Below are positions 6,697-15,187 of a DNA stretch of 41,589 bases, piece after piece; position 1 is the stretch's first letter, and each line of letters starts with the position of its first letter. The notes under the pieces were generated by a model. The model was not told the DNA's origin, searched no databases, and saw nothing but the letters and a program-made list of their open reading frames with translations. Position numbers and translations under genes: made by a program. Source of the DNA: M3007 sp041736625 (GTDB lineage: Bacteria > Bacteroidota > Bacteroidia > Chitinophagales > Saprospiraceae); contig JBGSTG010000002.1 of the NCBI GenBank assembly GCA_041736625.1, positions 1 to 41,589 on the forward strand, in the 5' to 3' direction.

Positions 6697-7842
6697 TTAC
6701 GCCCCCTGCTCCAAAGTCCCGTCCGCATGCCTGGCGAACCGGCCCAGCGCCCGGTCATGTACCTGATCGTACCGGCTCCAGGGCCACCCGCCGAACTTGG
6801 TGGCGTGGTAGTCGTCAAAAGCCTGCTGGATTTCCTCTTTGGTATTCATCACAAATGGTCCGTATTGAATGACCACTTCACCGATGGGTTTGCCTTGCAA
6901 TACGAGGATGCGCGCCTCTTCCGCTCCCGTATTGACGATGGGCAGCGCAACGGCTGCATTGACCACTGCATGGTGATAACGCGCTACGGCCATACCGGAC
7001 AGGGTGATCTGGCTGCCCGTGTAAAAGTAGAGTGACCGATTAACGCCCTGACTGGCTTTGGGCAGGGTGAAGGCGGCGCCGGGCGCCATTTTCAGGTTAA
7101 AAACAGCCACTTCGTTGACCGGATCGGCCGCCCAGGAATCCGGCGGGGGTTGCGGCGCTACTTCCCCCATCAACGTACCTGCAATTACTTCTGCTTCGGT
7201 AGTTAGTCCGTTCCCGTCTTTGTATACGGGTTTGGGTATTTTGCTGCCCCAAAGCATTTTGAAGTGGGGCGACACCATCTTGTTCCTTTTCGGGAGGTTT
7301 AACCAGATCTGGAACAATTCCAACGGGTTATCGGCCTCTTTTCGGAGCAGGGGAAACATTTCGGAATGTTGCACGCCGCCGCCGGCGGTCATCCACTGCA
7401 CATCGCCCTCACCATACCGGCCGGAGGCGCCCATGGAGTCGGCGTGATCAACCATGCCTTGTCGAACGACGGTGATCGTTTCGAACCCCCGGTGTGGATG
7501 CCCCGGGAAACCGGGCACCCGTTTGCCGTGGTACATGCGCCAGCCGTCCTTGATGATAAAGTCGTCGCCCAGATGCCTGCCGGCGAGTGAAGCTGCCGGC
7601 CCCAACTCGTCGTTTCCTTTCGGGAATTTGTCTTCATGGTGGACACAAAAGAGGAAAGGGTCCTGCGTTTCCCAGGCAAAGCCCATGGGCTTGACCGCGC
7701 GCACCGGGTGCGGATCGGCCGTTTCGCCTTCCTCTGCTGTGCTCTTGGACTTGCCGGTCCAGGAAGCGAGTCCGATCATAGACAATACCCCGAGCGAAAA
7801 CTTGGTCAGGAAACGCCTTCTGTCGTTTTTAATAGCATTCAT
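6697..7842 (-). CDS. Pirin-family protein with Tat signal
   Basis: A 381-residue bicupin of the pirin family. The N-terminus has a twin-arginine signal (DRRRFLTKFSLGV followed by a hydrophobic stretch), implying export of the folded, metal-loaded protein. The N-terminal cupin carries the pirin metal ligands in FPGHPHRGFETIT and VQHSEMF (His, His, His, Glu). The C-terminal cupin is more degenerate. Pirins bind Fe(II) and some act as quercetin dioxygenases; the substrate here is unknown, and the Tat leader is unusual compared with the cytosolic or nuclear members best studied. The ATG at 7842 is supported by the signal peptide. A strong hairpin follows the stop. Confidence 0.9.
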   Translation of the reverse strand: MNAIKNDRRRFLTKFSLGVLSMIGLASWTGKSKSTAEEGETADPHPVRAVKPMGFAWETQDPFLFCVHHEDKFPKGNDELGPAASLAGRHLGDDFIIKDGWRMYHGKRVPGFPGHPHRGFETITVVRQGMVDHADSMGASGRYGEGDVQWMTAGGGVQHSEMFPLLRKEADNPLELFQIWLNLPKRNKMVSPHFKMLWGSKIPKPVYKDGNGLTTEAEVIAGTLMGEVAPQPPPDSWAADPVNEVAVFNLKMAPGAAFTLPKASQGVNRSLYFYTGSQITLSGMAVARYHHAVVNAAVALPIVNTGAEEARILVLQGKPIGEVVIQYGPFVMNTKEEIQQAFDDYHATKFGGWPWSRYDQVHDRALGRFARHADGTLEQGA

Positions 7843-7911
7843 GGTAAGGTTGTTATGTAGCCAGGAAGTTCAAAATGGAACGCTGAACATTCCATTTTGT
7901 TTGTCCGCCGC

Positions 7912-9930
7912 CTATTTCTTCACCCGTTCCAGGTCTTTTGCTGCCTCTGCCGTCCTGCCCATAGCGGTGAGGATGGACGCGCGGGTTTCATAAGCCTTCA
8001 GGTAGTTGGGCTGCACTTCGATGGCTTTGGAGGCGTCGGCCAGCGCTTCGTTCAGCATGCCCTTTTGAAAATAGGCGGCTGCGCGGTTGTTCAGGGCGAT
8101 GAAGACATCGGGTCGTACTGCCAGCGCCGCGGAGTAGTCGGCAATAGCGTCGTCGAGGCGTTTTTCCCTGAAATGGATGAATCCCCGGTTCACCAGTGCT
8201 TCCACGTACCGGGGCTGTAATTCGATGGCCCGGGAATAGTCGGCGACGGCGGCGTCAAATTTCCCCGTTTTATCTTCGGCCATACCCTTGAAATAGTAGG
8301 TTTCCGGGTTTCGGGGTTCCAGTTCTATGCTTTGGGCCAGGTCCGGAATGGCCTCCTCCGACCGGTTGAGAATCACGAGGCATTTACCCCGGTTGAGGTA
8401 CAGTTTGGGGGTGGCGATGCCGCCCTTGATGGCGTTGTCGAAGTCCGAGAATGCCTCCGGGAACTTTTTCAGTTCGAAATAGGCTTGCCCGCGTCCGTTA
8501 TACGCTTCTACATAGGTGGGGTCCAGGCGCAGGGTGTTGGTGTAATGCAGGATGGAGTTGTCAAATTCGAGGTTCAGCAGTTCGCCATACGCCAGGTTGC
8601 AGTTGCACAGGGCGGCATCGGGGTGTTTTTCTACGCAGTCGCGAAAAACGGTCACTTCGTTGTTCCACACCAGGCTGCGGTTGTAGGCCAGCCAGCCATA
8701 CAGGGCGGCCGCGGCCAGCAACAGTGTCCGTCGGTGCAAGGGTTGCATTTTTTGGGCCATCCAAACCAGCAAAAGGAAAAAACCGGCGGAAGAGATGTAC
8801 ACATATCGGTCTGACCGCATTTCAAAGGTACCCACCGACACATAGGGCAGCATGACGAGCAGGGGAAGCAGGTACCAAAGGGCGCTCAACCCGGCAATGC
8901 GGAGTTTGAGGGCATATTTCCAGGTGAGCCAGGCAAGCGCGCCCAGAATCAATGGGGCCAAATAGTAATCGATGGGCCACGTACCGTTGGACTTTTCCAT
9001 CGGGTAAAAAATACTCAGCCGGAAGGGCGCCAACAGTTGCACCGGGTAGAACAGCAGGGAATGACACACCATCAAAAAACGGTCGAGCATGTTGTAAGCC
9101 TTCGAGCTCACCACCAGATCGTGCCCTTCGGCTTCGCGGGTGGCGAAGGTGTACAACCCGAATGCCAGGCTACCCAGGAAAAAAGGCGTTTTGCCGAGTA
9201 TATTCCGGAAGGTCAGGTGTCCCTGGCGATACCAGTCCAGCGCCAGCAGCATGAGCGGCAGGGTGACGGCGGCCGACTTGGCCAGAACGGAAAGCACAAA
9301 CGCCAAAAAAGTCAGCGCGTAAAACACAGGGCGATTATTTCGCTGCCAATGTGCGTATGCGAGCATTCCCAACAGGTAAAAAAATGAAAAGGTCAGCGCA
9401 CTTTGGCCGGCAATCCAACTGGTTGCTTCCACTTGCATCGGATGGACGGCAAACAGCAGGGCGGCGAAAAAAGCGATTTCGCGCTTGGGTTGCAGGAGGC
9501 GCAACAAGGCAAACAGGGTGAGCACGCAGCCGATGTGCAGCAGGAGGCTGAAGGCGTGAAAGGCGGTGGCGTCTTCGCCGGCCACCGCGTACACCAGTGC
9601 GTAGCCCAGCCAGGTCACCGGCGCGTACATGCCGAGGTTGTTGCTGAAAAAGATGCCCTGAAAGGTGGGGTTTTTGATCACCGTGTTGTAGCGAATGGCC
9701 CGGTCGTCATCGAAGACCATAAAACCGTTTTGCAGCGAAACGGCATATACAGCCACCGTGGCGGCCACCAGTAAAGCCGACAACAACCAAGGCCGTTCGA
9801 AAAAACGGTCAAACGAGGATGCTGCCGCCTCCGGTTGAACGGGTTTTGTTGCAACCAGGACTTCTTTGGTCGTTTGCGGGACGCCCTTTGCGCCTGGCGC
9901 AGGACTTTTGGATTTCTTTTTTTTGGACAT
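7912..9930 (-). CDS. Polytopic membrane protein with C-terminal TPRs (TMTC/GT-C-like)
   Basis: A 672-residue protein. After a basic, proline- and lysine-rich cytoplasmic N-tail (about 45 residues) come roughly ten transmembrane segments up to residue 430, then about seven tetratricopeptide repeats to the C-terminus. The first loop after TM1 holds NGFMVFDDDRAI, matching the acidic catalytic motif of GT-C transferases of the TMTC type; LLHIGCVLTLFALLRLL and FAVHPMQVEATSWIAGQ also fit that family. Eukaryotic TMTC proteins are O-mannosyltransferases; activity of the bacterial relatives is unproven, so protein or lipid glycosylation is inference. It is a single gene between pirin and a terminator hairpin. 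The ATG at 9930 is unambiguous. Confidence 0.8.
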   Translation of the reverse strand: MSKKKKSKSPAPGAKGVPQTTKEVLVATKPVQPEAAASSFDRFFERPWLLSALLVAATVAVYAVSLQNGFMVFDDDRAIRYNTVIKNPTFQGIFFSNNLGMYAPVTWLGYALVYAVAGEDATAFHAFSLLLHIGCVLTLFALLRLLQPKREIAFFAALLFAVHPMQVEATSWIAGQSALTFSFFYLLGMLAYAHWQRNNRPVFYALTFLAFVLSVLAKSAAVTLPLMLLALDWYRQGHLTFRNILGKTPFFLGSLAFGLYTFATREAEGHDLVVSSKAYNMLDRFLMVCHSLLFYPVQLLAPFRLSIFYPMEKSNGTWPIDYYLAPLILGALAWLTWKYALKLRIAGLSALWYLLPLLVMLPYVSVGTFEMRSDRYVYISSAGFFLLLVWMAQKMQPLHRRTLLLAAAALYGWLAYNRSLVWNNEVTVFRDCVEKHPDAALCNCNLAYGELLNLEFDNSILHYTNTLRLDPTYVEAYNGRGQAYFELKKFPEAFSDFDNAIKGGIATPKLYLNRGKCLVILNRSEEAIPDLAQSIELEPRNPETYYFKGMAEDKTGKFDAAVADYSRAIELQPRYVEALVNRGFIHFREKRLDDAIADYSAALAVRPDVFIALNNRAAAYFQKGMLNEALADASKAIEVQPNYLKAYETRASILTAMGRTAEAAKDLERVKK

Positions 9931-9969
9931 TATGCTGATGGCTGAACAGAACTGACCCGCAAGTATACA

Positions 9970-10007
9970 AATTCGTCCTACGAGTATACTCGTAGGACGA
10001 ATTTTTT
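9970..10007. terminator. Perfect 15-bp hairpin with T-run
   Basis: Arms AATTCGTCCTACGAG (9970-9984) and its complement (9989-10003) close on a TATA loop, with T6 on the plus strand. It begins only a few bases after the stop codon of the small membrane protein gene on the minus strand, and separates it from the TPR gene. Confidence 0.75.
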
Positions 10008-10285
10008 CAGCCCATTATGTCCACAATTCCCTTGATCATGCACAATGCACCCAGGGAGGTAACAATATACATGACGGTAGCAAAGCTTATACCGCCCTCC
10101 AGCAGCAGGAAATTGAGCAGCAGGCTCAGGCCCATCAAACACACGCCGGCGCCAAGCCATTGCTGGCCGCGTTTGAGCAGGCGTTCGAATTTTTCTTTTT
10201 TTGCGTCGTCTATGGCAGATGCCTGTGGCTCAAAGCGGGTTTCGGCAGGCCGGTATTCCGGGTCGGGTGTTTGTGCGTTGTCCAT
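10007..10285 (-). CDS. Small two-helix membrane protein of unknown function
   Basis: A 92-residue protein with an acidic/basic N-terminal half (to about residue 42, soluble) and two predicted membrane helices (about 45-63 and 68-88, with LGAGVCLMGLSLLLNFLLL as the first). No family is recognised. An ATG at 10285 is chosen over a TTG two codons upstream. A terminator hairpin follows the stop almost immediately, which supports the gene being real and the end of a transcript. The 100 bases upstream hold no clear promoter. Confidence 0.65.
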   Translation of the reverse strand: MDNAQTPDPEYRPAETRFEPQASAIDDAKKEKFERLLKRGQQWLGAGVCLMGLSLLLNFLLLEGGISFATVMYIVTSLGALCMIKGIVDIMG

Positions 10286-10393
10286 GGCCAATCTTTTGTT
10301 CGTTTTGAGTTACGGCTGTTTTGCCAAGTTACTATTGGGAATCGCGCCGCAATTATAAATAAACTTTCGAAACAAAAAGCAATAAAACGGGGG

Positions 10394-11290
10394 TCACGCT
10401 TTTAATCCCTTAAAGACGTCTGAATAATCGAATGCTTCGATGTTGCGGATAAACGCCAGCGTTTGCGCCAGTTGCGCCGGGGCAGAAGCGCCCAACACCA
10501 TGCCGTCGATGCCCGGATGCAGCACCGCATGGATCAACCCCAGGTGGTTCATGGTTTGAATGGGCGGGCGCACAAAAGCGATGTTCCAATCCGGCAAACG
10601 GGCACGCAGAAAGGCCAGCCGGGCAGCCACCGAATCCGGATCGCCACCGCGGGCGAGGTAGGTACTGTCCTCCCGGTAGTCTGCGTGCAGGCGAATGCCG
10701 CCGCCGTTGATTCCATAGGCTAAAAAGCGATGGCCGGCCTGGTGCAAGGGGGCGTACCGGGTGTAGTCCGACTGAAAAACATTGTGCTTAACCTGCATGT
10801 CGAAGGTCAGGCCATAATCTTTATTGGCCTCTGCGTACACTTCGGGGTGTTTAATGCCGGAGAGGCCGGGTTGCAGCCCAAATTCCTGGCTGATGGCGTT
10901 CAACGCCTCCAGGGTTTGCCGGATATTCCGTTCATCCGCCCGGTTGTCCCAGTGGACCATCATTCCCCGGAGATTGGAGCCGAATAGCCGCAAATACTCT
11001 TCGGTCATCATGCGGAGGAAAGAGGGAGCGAGGTTTACATCCGGTGTGCGCAGGTTATTCAGGCTGCCGATTTTCATGGTCACCGCGAGCTGTTGCAAAC
11101 CGTGGGCGCGCAGGTATTCGAGCAGGATTTGCTCCGAAAGTCGAAAATGATCCGGATTTTTGTCGATGGGGTAGTTGGTGGCGGCGTCGATTTCCGTTTC
11201 CCCCGCCTGAAGCCAGGCGTCGAGGAGCGCAAATGCGGCAGGGCGGTCCACCGTCCACCCCCATTGAGCGGTGCCAAGCAGGATGCGCAT
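10394..11290 (-). CDS. Aldo/keto reductase family protein
   Basis: A 298-residue NAD(P)H-dependent oxidoreductase of the AKR superfamily, a TIM barrel. The catalytic tetrad is visible: D35 and Y40 in EIDAATNYPID, K73 in TMKIGS, H113 in MMVHWDN. The C-terminal region ends with LGASAPAQLAQTLAFI, the cofactor-binding end of the barrel. The substrate is unknown. Its ATG overlaps the stop of the glycosyltransferase gene by one base (TGATG), so the two are translated as a coupled pair; a role in sugar or surface-glycan metabolism is therefore plausible but inferred. Confidence 0.88.
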   Translation of the reverse strand: MRILLGTAQWGWTVDRPAAFALLDAWLQAGETEIDAATNYPIDKNPDHFRLSEQILLEYLRAHGLQQLAVTMKIGSLNNLRTPDVNLAPSFLRMMTEEYLRLFGSNLRGMMVHWDNRADERNIRQTLEALNAISQEFGLQPGLSGIKHPEVYAEANKDYGLTFDMQVKHNVFQSDYTRYAPLHQAGHRFLAYGINGGGIRLHADYREDSTYLARGGDPDSVAARLAFLRARLPDWNIAFVRPPIQTMNHLGLIHAVLHPGIDGMVLGASAPAQLAQTLAFIRNIEAFDYSDVFKGLKA

Positions 11291-12009
11291 CAGGTGTTGG
11301 GTTTGCGTTTGCGCAGCACCGCCATGGCCTGGAGGTACTGCCGGGCGAGTTTGGGGATGTTTACTTTCGAGTTGGGGTCATCGGTCCAGCGCACGGGCAG
11401 TTCGCACAGGCGCAACCCCTGCCATTCGGCGATGGCCAGCAGTTCGGTGCTGAAAAACCAGCCGTTGCTCACGGCGCCACCGGCCATCAAGGGCTGCACA
11501 TGTTCGCGTTTGAGCCATTTAAACCCGCACATGCCATCGGAGAACCGGGTGCCCAGGTACAAGCGCAGGATAAAATTGAATGCGCGGGATGTAAACTCCC
11601 TTTTCAAGGACCGGCCCCTGACTTTGGACTTGCGGTGCAGCCGGGTAGCGTACACCAGGTCGAACCCTTCGGTGGCCAGTGCGTGGTAGGCCTGGATGAA
11701 ATGTTGCAGGTCGGTTGCCAGATCGAGGTCCATATACCCGACAATGTCTGCCCGGCTTTGGGTCCAGGCGGTTTTCAGGGCCAAACCAACCCCTTTTTCC
11801 GGAACGCGCACCAGCTGCACCTCCGGGAGTTCGTCGCCAAGCGCCATCGCGATGTGGGCAGTGTTGTCCGTGCTGCCGTTGTCGGCGATCACAATGCGCC
11901 ACTGCCCGGGCTGCGGGAAGTGCCCGGTAAGGAAGCGGTGCAGGATGCGCACCTGTTGGTCGAGGGTTTCCTCTTCGTTGAGGACAGGAATGGTTACGTC
12001 GAAAGTCAT
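11290..12009 (-). CDS. Family 2 glycosyltransferase (dolichyl-phosphate sugar synthase-like)
   Basis: A 239-residue GT-A enzyme without membrane helices. It has the N-terminal PVLNEEETLDQQV, the nucleotide-binding ADNGSTDNT, and the DxD motif GYMDLDLATD (D94, D96). The region GTRFSDGMCGFKWLKRE is typical of enzymes that transfer a sugar to polyprenyl or dolichyl phosphate, so the product is probably a lipid-linked sugar. It is the first gene of a pair with the aldo/keto reductase (TGATG overlap) and is divergent from the coiled-coil gene at 12175. The TMTC-like GT-C protein upstream of position 9930 could use such a lipid-linked sugar, but the two are not in one transcript. Confidence 0.88.
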   Translation of the reverse strand: MTFDVTIPVLNEEETLDQQVRILHRFLTGHFPQPGQWRIVIADNGSTDNTAHIAMALGDELPEVQLVRVPEKGVGLALKTAWTQSRADIVGYMDLDLATDLQHFIQAYHALATEGFDLVYATRLHRKSKVRGRSLKREFTSRAFNFILRLYLGTRFSDGMCGFKWLKREHVQPLMAGGAVSNGWFFSTELLAIAEWQGLRLCELPVRWTDDPNSKVNIPKLARQYLQAMAVLRKRKPNT

Positions 12010-12174
12010 GGAATAAAATGCGCTGCAAAGGAAAGGGGAAAAGGGGAAAATTGCTTCTTTTTGTCGGCGCTCTTACCGTTCTTTGTCCGATATTTAACCC
12101 TGCTGGACGAGCAATCAAGCAAAGCTGGTGCAGCATGTGCATTTTTGCAGTCGTCTTTTAAAGACCTGCCCGCT

Positions 12175-12855
12175 ATGAGCGATTACTGGAAAAAGTTTAA
12201 ATCGGTTTTTATCGTCGAGGAGGAACCCAAGCCCGCAGCAGTGCGCCCCAAACAACCGGCGACACCCGCGAGGGCGGTGGAACCTGCGCCATCGCCGGAA
12301 ATCCCTGCGCACCCGTCGGCGGCGGGCGCCGTGAGCGACCGGTTTATGGATATTCTGATGACTGCCCTGGAAAAAAGCAACCGGGAAGGATTTGATTATC
12401 TGGAGTACAAGCAGTCGCTTCAACATCTGGCGTCGATGGCCATGGACGAAGCGACGCGCTACAAGTCCGCCTTCGCCATGGCCCAGACCCTGGGCGTCAC
12501 CCGCGAAACCCTGCTGGAATCCGGCCAGTACTACTTGTCGGTTCTCCGACAGGAGGAGGAAAAGTTCAACACGGCGCACACCCAGCAGCGCCAAAAACTG
12601 GTTGGCGAGCGCGAAAAGGAACTGCACGACCTCAAAAACGGCATCGCGCAGCGCGAAGCGCAGATCAGCCAGTTGCAACAGGAGATCGAAGCCGCCAAAC
12701 AGCGCATGTCGCACATCGACACCGAAATCAACACCAATACCCAAAAAATTGAGCGCACCCGGGCCGACTTTGAGGCCACCCTCCAGGTGGTGAGTGCACA
12801 AATTCAGGACGATCTGGCGCGCATGCAACAATATTTACCCGTATCGGCGGTTTGA
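12175..12855 (+). CDS. Coiled-coil protein of unknown function, first gene of a three-gene membrane cluster
   Basis: A 226-residue protein with no signal peptide. Residues 1-20 (MSDYWKKFKSVFIVEEE) are followed by a proline/alanine linker (about 20-55), a helical region with GFDYLEYKQSLQHL, then a long coiled coil from about residue 130 to 210 rich in Q, E and K. The ATG at 12175 is selected because the long upstream extension runs antisense through the glycosyltransferase and reductase genes and has shadow-frame composition. The next plus-strand gene starts 48 bases later, suggesting co-transcription with the two membrane proteins. No family is recognised; the length and coil resemble PspA-like partners only in a general way. 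Confidence 0.75.
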   Translation: MSDYWKKFKSVFIVEEEPKPAAVRPKQPATPARAVEPAPSPEIPAHPSAAGAVSDRFMDILMTALEKSNREGFDYLEYKQSLQHLASMAMDEATRYKSAFAMAQTLGVTRETLLESGQYYLSVLRQEEEKFNTAHTQQRQKLVGEREKELHDLKNGIAQREAQISQLQQEIEAAKQRMSHIDTEINTNTQKIERTRADFEATLQVVSAQIQDDLARMQQYLPVSAV

Positions 12856-12903
12856 ACCGTCAAAGTTTAACCGGCATCCGCAATTGCCGTTAATAGAAAC
12901 GCC

Positions 12904-13098
12904 ATGTTTAAAGATTTGATGAAAAACCCCATAACGGCAGTTCTAACCATACTGCTGGCCCTGATCATCTTCTGGATTGTGCTCCGTTTGGCCGTTAGCC
13001 TGTTCTGGATCATTGCGTTGGCTGCTGTGGTGCTGTATTTTGTCAACGACCGTTTCCGCAACAGCCTGAACCGCATTTTTCGAACCCTCTTCAAATAA
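12904..13098 (+). CDS. 64-residue membrane protein
   Basis: Two hydrophobic stretches (about 10-30 and 32-46, including LTILLALIIFWIVLRLAV and IIALAAVVLYFV) with a basic C-terminal tail (NDRFRNSLNRIFRTLFK). No family recognised. It is placed between two coiled-coil genes on the same strand with gaps of 48 and 61 bases, so a scaffold or small subunit of a membrane assembly is possible. Position and codon use fit a real gene despite the short length. Confidence 0.65.
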   Translation: MFKDLMKNPITAVLTILLALIIFWIVLRLAVSLFWIIALAAVVLYFVNDRFRNSLNRIFRTLFK

Positions 13099-13159
13099 GG
13101 AATCGGGCGGTTGACTCCGTTCAACCACCCGTCGCCACCATTCCCCACAATTACAATTC

Positions 13160-14185
13160 ATGGAACTTCAACCGATCAAACCCAAAAGTTTCTGGCAGCG
13201 CCCCGAGGGCGTCACCGGAATGCTCTTTATGGCTGCCCTTGTACTCGGCGGCGGCTACCTGCTGTACCAGATTTTACCCGTATTGATCACCCTGGCCTCG
13301 AATACGTTGTACCTGGCGGGTATTCTGGCTGCGCTGGCCGGCCTCATTTATGTGGTGCTTGACCCCAAGATGCGCAACCTGATCTGGTACATGTACAAAT
13401 CGGTGATGCGTACCTTCACCGGCTGGTTCGTGCAACTCGACCCGATCGGAATCCTGAAAACCTACATTGAGGAACTGAAGGGCAACCTGGGCAAGATGAA
13501 CAAACAGATCAGCAACCTGAAAGGACAGATGTACAAGCTTTCGGAGCTGATCCGCACCAACCAGCGAGAGATCAAAAACAGCCTGGGCATGGCCAGTAAA
13601 GCCCGGGAAACGGGCAAGGAGTCCATCATGGTGCTCAAAGCGCGCAAAGCCGGCCGCCTGCAGGAGTCGAACATGAAGCTCGAAGACCTTTACAAACGAA
13701 TGGAGGTCTTATACCGGGTACTGACGAAAATGTACGAGAACTCCGAAATTATGCTCGAAGACCTGCAGGACCAGGTAACCGTCAAGGAGCAGGAGTACAA
13801 GGCCATTAAGGCCAGCCACAGTGCCATCCGTTCGGCCATGAGCGTGTTGAGCGGCAACCCCGATCAGCGCTACATGTACGATATGGCCCTGGAAGCCATG
13901 GCCGAAGATGTTGGCCAGAAAGTGGGCGAGATGGAGCGCTTTATGGATATGTCTAAAAACATCATGGACTCCATCGACCTGCAAAACGGCGTCTTCGAAG
14001 AAGAAGGCCTGCAAATGCTCGAACAATGGGAAAAAGAGGGTGTTTCGCGCTTATTGGGCAATGACAAGGATAAACTGGTGGCCATGGCCAAAAACGAACA
14101 GTCGGTCCTGGACCTCAACGAGACGCATGCGATCCCTTCCCGGCAAGCGCGCGGCGGCAATCAGTACGACGCATTCTTTGAATAA
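13160..14185 (+). CDS. Membrane-anchored PspA/IM30-like coiled-coil protein
   Basis: A 341-residue protein of unknown function. Two membrane helices (about 19-40 and 46-66) are followed by YMYKSVMRTFTGW and then LDPIGILKTYIEELKGNL at about 93-110. From there to about residue 290 it is almost wholly helical with long coils. The 'DP...L...IEEL' start, the A/K/E/Q-rich hairpin, and a region with MALEAMAEDVGQKVGEMERFM recall PspA/Vipp1 (bacterial ESCRT-III-like) proteins, which remodel membranes. PspA itself is peripheral and lacks integral helices, so this would be a tethered variant. The relationship rests on pattern only. It is the last gene of the 12175-14185 cluster. Confidence 0.65.
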   Translation: MELQPIKPKSFWQRPEGVTGMLFMAALVLGGGYLLYQILPVLITLASNTLYLAGILAALAGLIYVVLDPKMRNLIWYMYKSVMRTFTGWFVQLDPIGILKTYIEELKGNLGKMNKQISNLKGQMYKLSELIRTNQREIKNSLGMASKARETGKESIMVLKARKAGRLQESNMKLEDLYKRMEVLYRVLTKMYENSEIMLEDLQDQVTVKEQEYKAIKASHSAIRSAMSVLSGNPDQRYMYDMALEAMAEDVGQKVGEMERFMDMSKNIMDSIDLQNGVFEEEGLQMLEQWEKEGVSRLLGNDKDKLVAMAKNEQSVLDLNETHAIPSRQARGGNQYDAFFE

Positions 14186-14230
14186 TTGGCGCTAAAAGGC
14201 CCTGGAAAAGTTTGTTTGCAAAGGCAACGG

Positions 14231-14291
14231 TAATTTTGCCGACAAAAATTTTTCATTTGGCGTGTTCGAATGAGAACATTGTGTACTTTTG
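14231..14291 (+). promoter_or_regulatory. Two TAnnTTTG boxes upstream of cas6
   Basis: TACTTTTG at 14284-14291 has TTTG 24 bases upstream (14256-14259). A second perfect box, TAATTTTG at 14231-14238, has TTTG at 14211-14214 but a spacing of only 16. Either would give a transcript that starts in the 164-base gap and separates cas6 from the PspA-like cluster. Confidence 0.5.
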
Positions 14292-14349
14292 GCCCTTAAA
14301 TGCCTGACAAATGAAGCATTTAATCTGGGTTTAATCTCAATCGTTTACT

Positions 14350-15141
14350 ATGCGGATACAGTTCAGCCTTTCCTGCCAGAAGGGCACGATCATCCCTATT
14401 AACTACCAGTCGGAAATTTCCAATTGGATTTTTTCGGTGTTGTCCGGCGCCGGGGCGGAATTGTCCAGCCATGTGCAGCAACATGGATTTGATTTGGCGT
14501 CGCGGAATTTCAAGCTGTTCACTTTTAGTCCCCTGGCCATTTATCCATACGAAATGGATCAGGTAAAACAGGAGTTTCGGCTGCTGGGCACCCAGGTAAA
14601 ACTCAGTGTCTCTTTCTACTTGTTGTCCAATTACGAACAACAAGTGGTGCACCTGTTTCGCCAGTTGCCCTTGCAACTGGGTACGCTGGAAGGCAAGCCC
14701 GCCTATTTTGAAGTGAAACACTGGCAGGTACAACCCCGGCCAAATTTCAAGGATACGATGCAGTTCAAGTCCGTTTCGGCGATTTCGGCGACCACCATTG
14801 AACCGGGAAAGGCAGCCAACCTGTACATTCTGCCGGATTCCGAACTGTACGACATCAGCTTTTTCTACCACCTGGTCAGGCGTTTTAAGGCCGCCATGCA
14901 ATACAAATCACTGGCCGGGCTGGGCCTGCTGGACCCATCGTTCCCCATGCATTATAAAATGAATGGCACGACCAAGTCCAGGCTCATTCACTTGAAGCCT
15001 AACCCGGAAAACCTGACGCAACTCAGGGGCTTCGTTTACGAGTTTACCCTTTCCATGCCCAAACCCATGATGGAATTTGGGTATTATGCCGGTTTTGGTG
15101 AGTTCCCCCACCTGGGTTTTGGTTTTGTAGACATCAAGTAG
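14350..15141 (+). CDS. cas6: Solitary CRISPR-associated endoribonuclease Cas6
   Basis: Cas6 cleaves CRISPR precursor RNA inside the repeats. The 263-residue protein matches the family from end to end: MRIQFSLSC opening, PINYQSEISNWIF (residues 16-28), FKLFTFSPL (about 54-62), the second ferredoxin-like half with LRGFVYEFTLS, and the glycine-rich C-terminal loop GYYAGFGEFPHLGFGFVDI. The catalytic histidine in typical members is three residues before the conserved glycine (LHxxG); here that position is Q43, with H41 and H45 close by in SHVQQHGF, so catalytic competence is uncertain. No CRISPR array or other cas gene is present within 14 kb upstream or 26 kb downstream. The downstream lipoprotein gene starts 46 bases later on the same strand. 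Confidence 0.85.
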   Translation: MRIQFSLSCQKGTIIPINYQSEISNWIFSVLSGAGAELSSHVQQHGFDLASRNFKLFTFSPLAIYPYEMDQVKQEFRLLGTQVKLSVSFYLLSNYEQQVVHLFRQLPLQLGTLEGKPAYFEVKHWQVQPRPNFKDTMQFKSVSAISATTIEPGKAANLYILPDSELYDISFFYHLVRRFKAAMQYKSLAGLGLLDPSFPMHYKMNGTTKSRLIHLKPNPENLTQLRGFVYEFTLSMPKPMMEFGYYAGFGEFPHLGFGFVDIK

Positions 15142-15187
15142 GCGCTTCGTTTTTCATTGACCGTGGATCTTTATATTTTTACTCGAT

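Noticed and set aside
11044..12174. A 377-codon upstream extension of the coiled-coil gene at 12175
   Set aside because: It runs antisense through the aldo/keto reductase and glycosyltransferase genes and has the Ala/Gly/Arg/Pro bias of a shadow frame; the real protein begins MSDYWKKF.
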